Shown here: one piece after another, positions 1 to 8,396 of the stretch | How the letters are laid out: each line of letters begins with the position of its first letter | Position numbering within the stretch: the stretch's first letter is position 1 | NCBI RefSeq assembly: GCF_004353825.1 | Contig: NZ_SMNA01000002.1 | Span: forward strand, 1-64,000 | Source of the DNA: Occultella glacieicola | GTDB taxonomy: Bacteria; Actinomycetota; Actinomycetes; Actinomycetales; Beutenbergiaceae | Length of the DNA stretch: 64,000 nt | Direction: 5' to 3' | Position numbers and translations under genes: made by a program | The notes under the pieces: model-generated | The model's input: the letters and a program-made list of their open reading frames with translations, nothing else | Database searches by the model: none | Told to the model about the DNA's origin: nothing

Positions 1-2575
1 CCCGGGACTGCTCGGCGCGGCGCCGGGCCCGCTGGGCGGCCACCTCGCGGGCGTGCCGCTCCGCCTTGGCGGCCCGCTCGAGGGACTCGGCGCGGCCGGC
101 GATCGCGCGAACCCGCTCCTCCACGGTGCGCAGCACGAGCCGGGCGTCGGTCTCCCTGGCGCGGGCGGCGGTGGCGGCCGCCGCCGTCTCGTCCCGAGCA
201 CCGGTTGCGCCCTCCAGATCGGTGGCCGCCTGGTCCGGTTCCCGCTGGGCGTGCTGGAGCCGCTCGGCGATCTCCGCCAGTTCCTCGGCGTACGTGGTCC
301 GCTTGGCCTCGGCGGCTTCGATGGCCGGCCGGATCCGTTCCGCCTCGGCGGTGGCCGCACGCAGCGTGGAGCCGTGCTGGCCGAGCTTCTCGGAGACCGC
401 GGCGAGCTGGGCGTCGGAGTCGTGCAGGGCGTTCAGGGTGTGGTCCGCCTCGGCCCTGGCGTCCGCCTGTGCCTGCGTCGCCGGACCGAGCGCGAACCGG
501 GTCTGCTCGGCCCGGGCGATCGCGGCCGTGAGCTCGGTGTGCGCCTCCTCGCGGGCGGCGTGCACCTCGAGCACGCTCGGACCGCCGGCGCTGCCGCCGC
601 GGGCGTCGGTATGGCTGAGCACGTCGCCGTCGCTGGTCACCACGACCAGTGCGGCGCCGTCGGGCTCGTCGTGGCCACCGGCGCCGGCCAGCGCGGCTCG
701 GGCCGAGCGGAGGTCATCGACCACCACGACCCCGTGCAGGAGCCGGGCGACGGTCCCGGCCATCGGCCCCTCGACCCGCACGAGTTCACTCGCCCACCGA
801 CCACCCGCGGGCGCCGGGCCCGAGGACGTCAGCGAGCCGGCGCCGTCGGGCAGGTTCGGCGCTGCCGCGATCATGAGCCGGGCCTGCCCGGCGTCCTGCT
901 CCCGGACGTGCCGGAGCGCGTCGACGGCGACGTCCACCGACTCGACGGCGGCCGCGTCGGCGAGCTGGCCGAGCGCGGCGGCGATCGCGTTCTCGAAGCC
1001 TGGTTCGACCGTGAGCAGGTCTGCGAGCGAGCCGAGCACGCCCGGCACCGGGTTCCCCTCGAGCAGCGAGCCGGTGCCGTCCTTGCGGGTCAGGGACAGG
1101 TCGAGGGCATCGCGCCGCGCGGTCCAGGTGGCGCGGGCACCCTCGGCCTCCCGCTCGGCCTCCTGCAGTTCGCGGACCTTCTCGGTGGCGACCTCGAGCG
1201 CGGCGAGCGCGGCTTCGTGGGCCTCGTCGAGGCCCTCCTCGCCCTCCTGGGCGCCGACCGCCTGCTGCTCGAGGCTCGCGAACGCCTGCTGCGCGGTCTC
1301 CGCGCGTTCGACGGCGGAGTCCAGGTTCGCGCGCAGGCGCTGCATTTCGGCCTCGGTCGCCTCGAGCCGGCTACGCCGGGCGCCGACCTGGCCGGTCAGC
1401 TGGGCGAGGCCCTCCCGGCGGTCCGCCACCCCGCGGTGCACGGCGGCGAGAGCACGTTCGGCCTCGGCGGCCTTCTCCTCGACGTGCCGGCGCTCCGTGG
1501 TCGCCGCCTCGAGGTCGGCGCGAGCCTTGCCGATCTCGGTGTCCAGGTCGGCCTCGGCCTGGCGGGCGCGGCGGGCCTGGGCGTCCAGGTCGTCGGGATC
1601 CCGGCGCTGCTGCTCGGTCTCGACCGGACCGCCGAGCAGCCGGCAGCGTTCGGCGGCGAGGGTGTGCGTGCCGCGCAACCGTTCGCGCAGGCTGGACAGC
1701 CGGTACCACTGCTCGGTGGCGTCGGACAGGTGCGGGGCCGCGGCCGCGGCGGCCGCCTCGAGGTCGGTGAGCCGGGCCCGGGCCCGCTCCTGCGCGGTCT
1801 CCACCTCGGCGCGCTTGGCCCGCAGCGCGGTCTCGTCGGCGACCTCCTGGGCGAGGGTGGAGGTGAGCTGGACGAGGTCGTCGGCGAGCAGCCGGGCGCG
1901 GGCGTCGCGCAGGTCGACCTGCACCACCTGGGCCCGTCGGGCCACGTCGGCCTGTTTCGCCAGCGGTCCGAGCTGGCGCCGGATCTCGGTGGAGAGGTCG
2001 CTGACCCGGGCGAGGTTCGCAGCCATCGCCTCGAGCTTGCGGAGCGCCTTCTCCTTGCGCTTGCGGTGCTTGAGGACCCCGGCCGCCTCCTCGATGAAGC
2101 CCCGACGGTCCTCGGGACTGGCCTGGAGCACGGAGTCGAGGCGGCCCTGCCCCACGATCACGTGCATCTCCCGGCCGAGCCCGGAGTCCGAGAGGAGGTC
2201 CTGGATGTCCAGGAGCCGGCAACCGGAGCCGTTGATGGCGTACTCGGAGCCGCCGTTGCGGAACAGCGTCCTCGAGATGGTGACCTCGGAGTACTCGATC
2301 GGCAGGGCGCCGTCGGTGTTGTCGATGGTCAGCGACACCTCGGCGCGGCCCAGCGGCGGGCGCGAGGAGGTGCCGGCGAAGATGACGTCGGCCATGTTGC
2401 CGCCGCGCAGGGTCTTCGCACCCTGCTCCCCCATCACCCAGGACAACGCATCCACCACATTCGACTTGCCCGACCCGTTCGGTCCGACCACGCAGGTGAT
2501 ACCCGGCTCGAGGTGAAGCGTGGTCGCCGACGCGAAGGACTTGAATCCTCGCAGGGTCAGCGTCTTCAGGTGCAC
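1..2575 (-). CDS. smc: Chromosome partition protein SMC (N-terminal part, runs off window)
   Basis: ATPase of the SMC-ScpAB condensin that compacts and segregates the chromosome. Reading leftward from a GTG at 2575 the protein begins MHLKTLTLRGFKSF, the standard SMC N-terminus. The Walker A motif GPNGSGKSN lies at residues 31-39, followed by the VMGEQGAKTLRGG segment. A long Glu/Arg/Ala-rich coiled coil follows, then a hinge at about residues 505-660, then the returning coiled coil. About 858 of the usual ~1190 residues are present. The C-terminal head, with signature and Walker B motifs, lies beyond the left edge. The GTG start is chosen because it matches the family N-terminus exactly. The long open frames on the opposite strand here are coding shadows. 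Identification is secure. Confidence 0.97.
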   Translation of the reverse strand, partial: MHLKTLTLRGFKSFASATTLHLEPGITCVVGPNGSGKSNVVDALSWVMGEQGAKTLRGGNMADVIFAGTSSRPPLGRAEVSLTIDNTDGALPIEYSEVTISRTLFRNGGSEYAINGSGCRLLDIQDLLSDSGLGREMHVIVGQGRLDSVLQASPEDRRGFIEEAAGVLKHRKRKEKALRKLEAMAANLARVSDLSTEIRRQLGPLAKQADVARRAQVVQVDLRDARARLLADDLVQLTSTLAQEVADETALRAKRAEVETAQERARARLTDLEAAAAAAAPHLSDATEQWYRLSSLRERLRGTHTLAAERCRLLGGPVETEQQRRDPDDLDAQARRARQAEADLDTEIGKARADLEAATTERRHVEEKAAEAERALAAVHRGVADRREGLAQLTGQVGARRSRLEATEAEMQRLRANLDSAVERAETAQQAFASLEQQAVGAQEGEEGLDEAHEAALAALEVATEKVRELQEAEREAEGARATWTARRDALDLSLTRKDGTGSLLEGNPVPGVLGSLADLLTVEPGFENAIAAALGQLADAAAVESVDVAVDALRHVREQDAGQARLMIAAAPNLPDGAGSLTSSGPAPAGGRWASELVRVEGPMAGTVARLLHGVVVVDDLRSARAALAGAGGHDEPDGAALVVVTSDGDVLSHTDARGGSAGGPSVLEVHAAREEAHTELTAAIARAEQTRFALGPATQAQADARAEADHTLNALHDSDAQLAAVSEKLGQHGSTLRAATAEAERIRPAIEAAEAKRTTYAEELAEIAERLQHAQREPDQAATDLEGATGARDETAAAATAARARETDARLVLRTVEERVRAIAGRAESLERAAKAERHAREVAAQRARRRAEQSR

Positions 2576-2823
2576 CCCCGCAGCCTAACGCCGGGCCCGC
2601 GCCGGCGGAGATCCACCCCTAGACCTCGGGGACCCGACGCCATAGAGTCGAGTTCGTCCGGACATATGGACATGGCACGGTCGGGGAGGACCGAGAGCAG
2701 CATGCGGCAACACGGGGGAACTCACTGGGGCGGCACCGTCATGCCGACGCGGGGGTCGGGTTCACCGCACATCATCAGCACCGCGGCGCCCGGGCGACGT
2801 GGACGATTCTCGGAGGATCGAGC
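2576..2823. promoter_or_regulatory. Divergent intergenic region between smc and the sugar ABC operon
   Basis: These 248 bases separate the divergent smc and ABC-transporter genes and must carry both promoters. A GGAGG ribosome-binding site lies about 7 bases before the ATG at 2824. A GTCC-N8-GGAC dyad at 2656-2671 encloses CATATG and could be an operator, but the match is weak. I see no gene here that I would defend. A 41-residue frame (2702-2827) ends in an ATGA overlap with the downstream gene but has a poorly spaced Shine-Dalgarno sequence. Confidence 0.35.
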
Positions 2824-4245
2824 ATGAGACGGAACTTGGCAGCGATCATCGCCGGCACGGCCGCGGCGGCCCTGGTGCTCGGCGCGTGCGGCAACGACGG
2901 TGGGTCGGACGACCCTACCGACGGCGGCGGTGACACGGGCGGCGACGGCCCAGTCACCCTGACCATCACCCTGAACGCGATCGCCGGCGGCAAGAACGCC
3001 GCCGAGGCGGACTGGATCGAGAACTGGGTGATCCCCGAGTTCGAGGCGGCCATGGCCGCCGACGGCACCGAGGTCACGGTCGAGTTCGAACCCCAGGGCG
3101 TCGACGACGAGGACTACAAGACGAAGATCTCACTCGACCTGCAGTCCGGTGGCGGCGCCGACATCATCGGCATGGACGGGATCTGGGTCGGCGAGTTCGC
3201 CGAGGCCGGGTACATCCAGCCGCTGACCGCGGTCGGCGGCGCGGCCGTGGACGACTGGGACGGCTGGGACCAGATCTCCGAGGCGGTGCAGAACGCCCTC
3301 TCCTTCAACGGCGAGCGGTACGGGATACCGCAGGGCGCGGATGGCCGGGTGCTCTACTACAACAAGGACCTGTTCGCCGCGGCCGGGCTGCCCGAGGACT
3401 GGCAGCCGACCAGCTGGGAGGAGATCCTCGAGGCCGGCCGCGCCCTGGCCGACTCCGGCGTGCCGATCCCGCTTCAGATCAACGCCGGCACGGCCATGGG
3501 CGAGGCGACCACCATGCAGGGACTGCTGCCGTTGCTCGTCGGCACCGGGGCCGAGGTGTACGCCGACGACCAGTGGATCGGTGGCACCGACGAGCTCCGC
3601 GAGGTGCTCGAGTTCTACCGCACGGTCTACGTCGACGAGCAGCTCGGTGACGCCGTGCTCCAGCAGGAGGCCTCCGGTCGGGACACCTCGTTCGCGCAGT
3701 TCGCGGCGGGCGAGATCGGGGTCCTGCTCGAGGGCGACTACTTCTGGCGTTCGGTGATCAACCCGGCCGAGGGCGTCGGCACCGCCCCGATGGAGAACCG
3801 CGACGAGGTAGTCGGCTACACGCGGATCCCGGCGACCGAGCCGGGCAGCGGCATCAACGGCCAGGACTTCGTCTCGATGTCCGGTGGGACCGGACGGGTG
3901 CTGAACCCGAACAGCGAGAACCCCGAACTCGCCTGGGAACTGCTGGCCTTCATGAACTCCCCGGAGGCCTTCGAGGCTCGGGCCGCGGGCACGCTGAACA
4001 TCACCCCACGTGACGACGTCAACGCCGAACTCCTCTCCAGCGACCCGATGCTCACCTTCGTCAGCGACGAGGTGCTGCCGATCACGGCCTACCGGCCCGG
4101 TCTGGCCGCCTACCCGGAGGTCTCGATCGCCCTGCAGGAGGCCACCGAGGCCGTCGTGGCCGGAGACCCGGTCGACGACGCCCTCACGGACTACGCGGAC
4201 GCCGTCGCGGGCATCGTCGGGGAGGAGAACGTCAACAATGACTGA
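2824..4245 (+). CDS. Extracellular solute-binding lipoprotein of sugar ABC transporter
   Basis: Membrane-anchored receptor that captures a carbohydrate outside the cell and delivers it to the permeases encoded just downstream. The signal peptide runs from residue 1 to about 21 with an LGAC lipobox (Cys22), then a Gly/Asp-rich linker. The 473-residue length and segments such as RVLYYNKDLFAAAGLP and EEILEAGRALADSGVP are typical of family 1 (MalE-like) binding proteins. It is the first gene of an operon with two permeases, an ATPase and a PHP hydrolase. GGAGG precedes the ATG. The substrate cannot be read from the sequence; the lyase and hydrolase nearby suggest an oligosaccharide or a phosphorylated glycan derivative. 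Confidence 0.92.
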   Translation: MRRNLAAIIAGTAAAALVLGACGNDGGSDDPTDGGGDTGGDGPVTLTITLNAIAGGKNAAEADWIENWVIPEFEAAMAADGTEVTVEFEPQGVDDEDYKTKISLDLQSGGGADIIGMDGIWVGEFAEAGYIQPLTAVGGAAVDDWDGWDQISEAVQNALSFNGERYGIPQGADGRVLYYNKDLFAAAGLPEDWQPTSWEEILEAGRALADSGVPIPLQINAGTAMGEATTMQGLLPLLVGTGAEVYADDQWIGGTDELREVLEFYRTVYVDEQLGDAVLQQEASGRDTSFAQFAAGEIGVLLEGDYFWRSVINPAEGVGTAPMENRDEVVGYTRIPATEPGSGINGQDFVSMSGGTGRVLNPNSENPELAWELLAFMNSPEAFEARAAGTLNITPRDDVNAELLSSDPMLTFVSDEVLPITAYRPGLAAYPEVSIALQEATEAVVAGDPVDDALTDYADAVAGIVGEENVNND

Positions 4246-4278
4246 CGCTCACCGCCCGGCCGGCCACCGGCCCACGCG

Positions 4279-5223
4279 TTGAGCGCGACCGGCACGGCGG
4301 CGGGGCCCGGGCTCCGCCGCCAGCCGGGCCGTCGCCGTCGCGCCGACGACGTCGCCGGGCTCGGACGGGTCCGGGCCGGCCTGTTCGTCGCCCCCGCGCT
4401 CGCTCTGATCGGACTCTTCCTCGTCTTCCCGGCGGTCTGGACGATCTACCTGGGCATGACCGACTACCGGCTCACCGGCCTCGCCGCGGCGAACCCGGAG
4501 TTCGTGGGCCTGGACAACTTCGCCACCGCGCTCGGTGACGACGAGTTCTGGCACTCGCTGTGGCTGACCCTGATCTTCGTCCTCGTCTCCGGGGTGATCG
4601 GGCAGACCCTGCTCGGGTTCTCGGTGGCCTGGGCCCTGCGGCGGGTGCGTGGCTGGGTCAAGTCGGTCATCGAGACGCTGGTGCTGGCCGCGTGGGTGGT
4701 GCCGGCGTCGGTCGCCTCGTTCCTGTGGCTGGCGTTGCTCGACCGGCGCACCGGCACCCTGAACGCGTTGCTCGGCACCGAGGGCACGGCCTGGCTGATC
4801 GAGTACCCGATGGTCGCCATCATCGTGTTCAACGTGTGGGTGGGCACGGCCTTCTCGATGCTGCTGTTCTCGTCGGCGCTGGCCGCGGTGCCACCCTCGC
4901 AGTTGGAGAGCGCCCGGATGGTCGGTGCGGGCTCCTGGCAGCAGTTGCGGGACGTGGTCCTGCCGAACATCCGCGGGCACATCCTGACCAACACGCTGCT
5001 GATCACCCTGTGGACGTTCAACACGTTCACGCCCTACCTGCTCACCGCCGGCGGCCCGCGCGATGAGTCGGCGATCCTCGCCGTGTACATCTACACGACC
5101 GCGATCCCGGGCGGGCAGCTGGGCATGGGCGCCGCGATCTCCCTGATCATGCTGTTGATCAACCTGGTCATCGCGCTCGGCTACCTGCGCGTGGCCCGGG
5201 CCGCCTCGGGAGGCAGGAGATGA
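4279..5223 (+). CDS. Sugar ABC transporter permease (MalF/UgpA type)
   Basis: Inner-membrane permease forming half of the translocation channel. About six hydrophobic segments are visible, the first near residues 35-60. A cytoplasmic EAA-type loop (SARMVGAGSWQQLRDVVLP) contacts the ATPase. The length of 314 residues is typical. TTG at 4279 is the only usable start after the in-frame stop of the binding-protein gene and has no clear Shine-Dalgarno sequence. A 14-codon frame (4238-4282) begins inside the upstream gene and ends overlapping this TTG as TTGA, so the gene may be translated by coupling. Its 3' end overlaps the next permease by 4 bases (ATGA). Confidence 0.92.
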   Translation: MSATGTAAGPGLRRQPGRRRRADDVAGLGRVRAGLFVAPALALIGLFLVFPAVWTIYLGMTDYRLTGLAAANPEFVGLDNFATALGDDEFWHSLWLTLIFVLVSGVIGQTLLGFSVAWALRRVRGWVKSVIETLVLAAWVVPASVASFLWLALLDRRTGTLNALLGTEGTAWLIEYPMVAIIVFNVWVGTAFSMLLFSSALAAVPPSQLESARMVGAGSWQQLRDVVLPNIRGHILTNTLLITLWTFNTFTPYLLTAGGPRDESAILAVYIYTTAIPGGQLGMGAAISLIMLLINLVIALGYLRVARAASGGRR

Positions 5224-6071
5224 GCGCTCCCCCGCCCTCCCTCGGCCGCCGAATGGTGCGGCACTACCTCTCCCGCGTGCTGTTCGTGGTCGCGATGGGC
5301 CTCGTGCTCGTGTTCTTCGCGCTGCCGATGCTGTGGCTGGTCACCGCCCCGTTCGACGCCGATCCGTCGCTCACGGTCGGCTGGCCGGACTGGACCCTGG
5401 CGAACTTCGCCCAACTCGCCGAGAACCGGTACGCCCTGGGATCGCTGCGGAACTCGCTGATCCTCGGCGTGGGCACGATGGTGCTGGTCCTCGCACTCGG
5501 CTCGTTGGCGGCCTATGCGCTGTCGCGGGTGCGGATCCCGGGCCGGGACGGGCTGCTGTACGCGCTGCTGCTGCTCTCCTCGATCGTGACCGGCACCGCC
5601 GCGATGGTGCCCACCTTCCAACTGATGACCCAGATCGGGCTGATCAACACCCAGATCGGGGTGATCCTGGTACTCGCCGGTGGGGTGCTGCCGACCGTCG
5701 TGTTCATCCTCAAGGACTTCATGGACTCGATCCCGAAGTCCTATGAGGAGTCCGCGCGGCTGTACGGGGCGAGCCCGCTGCAGATCCTCACGCATGTGGT
5801 CGTACCCACCGCCCGCCCGGGTCTGGCGTTCGTGGCGGTCTGGACGGTCGTGCAGGTCTGGGGCAACTTCCTGGTGCCGTTCCTGCTGCTGCGCACGCCC
5901 GAGTCCCAGCCGGCCGCGGTGCTGATGTACACGTTCTACACCGAGGGCGGCCAGCCCGATCTGCGGCTGCTCTCGGCCTTCTCACTCGTGTTCTCCGTCC
6001 CGGTGATCGCGATGTACTTCCTCGTCAACCGCCGGTACGGATTCCGGTTCCACGGAGGGATCAAGTCCTGA
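5220..6071 (+). CDS. Sugar ABC transporter permease (MalG/UgpE type)
   Basis: Second permease of the importer, 283 residues, with an N-terminal transmembrane helix (about residues 17-42) and five more hydrophobic stretches. The EAA loop reads EESARLYGASPLQILTHVVVP, which marks the ATPase-contact helix. The ATG overlaps the preceding stop by 4 bases and is preceded by AGGCAGGAG, so the pair is translationally coupled. Its TGA shares one base with the ATG of the downstream ATPase gene. Typical of the CUT1 family (di-, oligosaccharide and glycerophospho-compound importers). Confidence 0.92.
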   Translation: MSAPPPSLGRRMVRHYLSRVLFVVAMGLVLVFFALPMLWLVTAPFDADPSLTVGWPDWTLANFAQLAENRYALGSLRNSLILGVGTMVLVLALGSLAAYALSRVRIPGRDGLLYALLLLSSIVTGTAAMVPTFQLMTQIGLINTQIGVILVLAGGVLPTVVFILKDFMDSIPKSYEESARLYGASPLQILTHVVVPTARPGLAFVAVWTVVQVWGNFLVPFLLLRTPESQPAAVLMYTFYTEGGQPDLRLLSAFSLVFSVPVIAMYFLVNRRYGFRFHGGIKS

Positions 6072-7144
6072 TGGCAGCCATCACCACCACCGCCCTGGTC
6101 AAGGAGTACCCGGGCGGGGTCCGCGGGGTCGACGGCGTCGACGTCACCGTCGCCGACGGCGAGTTCTTCGCGCTGCTCGGCCCGTCGGGCTGCGGCAAGA
6201 CCACCCTGCTCCGCTCGATCGCGGGCCTGGAGTCGATCACCGAGGGCACCCTGCAGATCGGCGACCGGGACGTCACCCACCTGGAGCCCGGCGAGCGCGG
6301 CGTGGCCATGGTGTTCCAGGACTACGCACTGTTCCCGCACATGGACGTCGCGGACAACATCGCCTACCCGCTGAAGATCAAGCGGGTCGGCAAGGGCCCA
6401 CGGCGCACGACGGCCACCGAGGTCGGCGAGGGGCTGTCGCTGCACGGGCTGATGCAACGCCGGCCGGCTCAGCTCTCGGGTGGGCAGCAGCAGCGGGTGG
6501 CGCTGGCCCGCGCCGTCGCCACCCGTCCGGAGGTGCTGCTCCTGGACGAGCCGCTGTCCAACCTGGACGCCCGGCTGCGACTCGAGGCGCGCACCTTCCT
6601 CAAGGAGCTCCAGCGCGAGCTCGGCGTCACGACCGTGTTCGTGACGCACGACCAGGCGGAGGCGCTCGCCCTGGCCGACCGGATCGCGGTCATGAAGGCC
6701 GGCCGGTTGCAGCAGGTCGGCACGCCCCGGGAGGTCTTCTCCCGCCCCGTGAACACCTTCGTGGCCGGGTTCATCGGGTCCACCCCGATGAACCTGGTCG
6801 AGGCCGAGACGGCCGACGGCGGGGTCCGGGTCGCGGGGGCCATCGCGCCGTTGCCCGTGGGTGCGCAGGGCGCGGTCGCCGACGGCGCGCCGGTGGTCTG
6901 GGGCGCCCGCCCGGAGTACCTGCGCTGGTCGACCGAGCCGGTGGACGGCGGGATCGAGGCCGAGGTGAGTGTCATCGAGAACCTCGGGGCGTCCGTGCTG
7001 GTCTCGGCGCACAGCGGCGAGGTCCGGCTGCAGCTGGTTGTGGCCGAGGACGACGAACCCAGCCCGGGCGACCGTGGCTGGGTGGTCGCCACCCCTCGCC
7101 GTAGCCTGCTGTTCGACTCCGAGTCCACCGACCTGATCGGCTGA
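6071..7144 (+). CDS. Sugar ABC transporter ATP-binding protein (MalK/UgpC/MsmX type)
   Basis: Cytoplasmic ATPase that powers the importer. Walker A GPSGCGKTT lies at about residues 37-45, the Q-loop at VFQDYALFP, the signature at LSGGQQQR, Walker B at LLLDEP and the H-loop at THDQ. The C-terminal ~120 residues form a TOBE/MOP regulatory domain (WGARPEYL). The length of 357 residues is normal for CUT1 ATPases. It follows the second permease with a one-base overlap. Many actinobacteria use one shared MsmX-like ATPase, so a dedicated copy inside the operon is informative. The TOBE domain suggests possible regulation by the substrate, but this is inference. Confidence 0.95.
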   Translation: MAAITTTALVKEYPGGVRGVDGVDVTVADGEFFALLGPSGCGKTTLLRSIAGLESITEGTLQIGDRDVTHLEPGERGVAMVFQDYALFPHMDVADNIAYPLKIKRVGKGPRRTTATEVGEGLSLHGLMQRRPAQLSGGQQQRVALARAVATRPEVLLLDEPLSNLDARLRLEARTFLKELQRELGVTTVFVTHDQAEALALADRIAVMKAGRLQQVGTPREVFSRPVNTFVAGFIGSTPMNLVEAETADGGVRVAGAIAPLPVGAQGAVADGAPVVWGARPEYLRWSTEPVDGGIEAEVSVIENLGASVLVSAHSGEVRLQLVVAEDDEPSPGDRGWVVATPRRSLLFDSESTDLIG

Positions 7145-7147
7145 GCC

Positions 7148-8389
7148 TTGACGACCACGCACCGCCTGCACCTGACCATCGACGACCAGATCGCCGGCCG
7201 TTACCACCCGGTCGCCTTCGAGGTGGCGCCGGGGACGGAGTCGGTGGAGGTCCGCCTGGACTACGACACCTCCGCCGGCGTCCTGGACCTCGGCTGTGAG
7301 GGTGCGTCCGGGTGGCGCGGCTGGTCCGGCGGGGCCCGGAGCCGGTTCGTGATCGCACCGACAGCGGCCACCCCCGGGTACCTGCCCGGCGAGCTCGAGC
7401 CCGGCGAATGGCACGTGATCCTCGGCCTGCACCAACTGCCCGCCACGGGTCTCGACGTCGTCCTCGAGATCGACATCCCGGCGACCGGCGCCGTCGAGAC
7501 CGAGCCGCGTGCCGCCGTCGGGCAGGGCGCCCCACGCGGGTCCACCCGCGACCTGCCCGCACCGGACGGGCTGACCTGGTTCGCCGGCGACTTCCACGCC
7601 CACACCCTGCACTCCGACGGCGCGGAGAGCATCGACCAGCTGGGCGCCCGGGCCGCCGCCGCCGGCCTGGACTTCCTCGCCGTCACCGACCACAACACGG
7701 TCAGCCACCACGCGCACCTGCCCGGCGTCGGCACCCGGCACGGCGTGACCCTGCTCCCGGGCCAGGAGGTCACCACCGCCCGCGGGCACGCGAACGCGTT
7801 CGGGGACATCGGCTGGATCGACTTCCGCGGGAGCGCGCAACGGTGGGTCGAGACGGTCGCCGCCCGCGGCGGGGTGCTCTCGGTGAACCACCCCGTCGAC
7901 GGCGACTGTGCCTGGCAGCACCCGTTGACCACGTTGCCGAGTGCCCTGGAGCTGTGGCACATCTCCTGGTTCCGGGATCTGACCGCCTCGTTCCCCTGGG
8001 CGTTCTGGGCGCGCTGGGGTGATGTGGTCCCGATCGGAGGTTCGGACTTCCACAAGCCCGGCCAGGGCTGGACCCTCGGCACCCCGACCACCTGGGTGGC
8101 CGCGCAGGAGAACACGCCGGAGGCCATCCTCGCCGGCGTCCAGGCGGGCCGCACCTCCATCAGCGTCGGGGTGCGCCCGGACGCCACGCCCGACCCCCTG
8201 CACACCCCGATGCTGCTGCGCCTGGGCGATGACCTGGTCGCGCTGGCGGCCGAGGGTGCGGTGCTCGTGGACATCGAAGGCGCCCGACGGCGGATCACCG
8301 GTCCGTCGGTCACGGTCGCCTCGGCCTCGGGCGCCGGCCCGTACCGGCTCGAGGACCCCGACCGGCGGGTGCTGGCGATCTGCGCCTGA
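7148..8389 (+). CDS. CehA/McbA-type PHP-domain metallohydrolase
   Basis: Predicted metal-dependent phosphoesterase-like hydrolase, 413 residues, no signal peptide, so cytoplasmic. The C-terminal half carries the PHP signature: FHAHTLHSDG (HxH), an AVTDHNT motif, a VNHP segment and GSDFH near the end, which together would bind two or three metals. The N-terminal ~130 residues form a beta-rich domain. The TTG start at 7148 lies 3 bases after the ATPase stop, so it is the last gene of the importer operon. It occupies the position held by the diesterase UgpQ in glycerophosphodiester loci, suggesting it cleaves the imported compound. The substrate is unknown; the PHP fold is clear. Confidence 0.85.
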   Translation: MTTTHRLHLTIDDQIAGRYHPVAFEVAPGTESVEVRLDYDTSAGVLDLGCEGASGWRGWSGGARSRFVIAPTAATPGYLPGELEPGEWHVILGLHQLPATGLDVVLEIDIPATGAVETEPRAAVGQGAPRGSTRDLPAPDGLTWFAGDFHAHTLHSDGAESIDQLGARAAAAGLDFLAVTDHNTVSHHAHLPGVGTRHGVTLLPGQEVTTARGHANAFGDIGWIDFRGSAQRWVETVAARGGVLSVNHPVDGDCAWQHPLTTLPSALELWHISWFRDLTASFPWAFWARWGDVVPIGGSDFHKPGQGWTLGTPTTWVAAQENTPEAILAGVQAGRTSISVGVRPDATPDPLHTPMLLRLGDDLVALAAEGAVLVDIEGARRRITGPSVTVASASGAGPYRLEDPDRRVLAICA

Positions 8390-8396
8390 GCGTCGC

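Noticed and set aside
53-2827. Very long open frames on the plus strand opposite smc
   Set aside because: They mirror smc codons in high-GC DNA. The minus-strand frame gives a textbook SMC protein, while the plus-strand products are low-complexity Ala/Arg/Gly sequences.
2702-2827. 41-residue frame ending in an ATGA overlap with the binding-protein gene
   Set aside because: The Shine-Dalgarno spacing is poor (about 12 bases) and the composition is not convincing. Overlap with a strong independent GGAGG for the downstream ATG makes it unnecessary.
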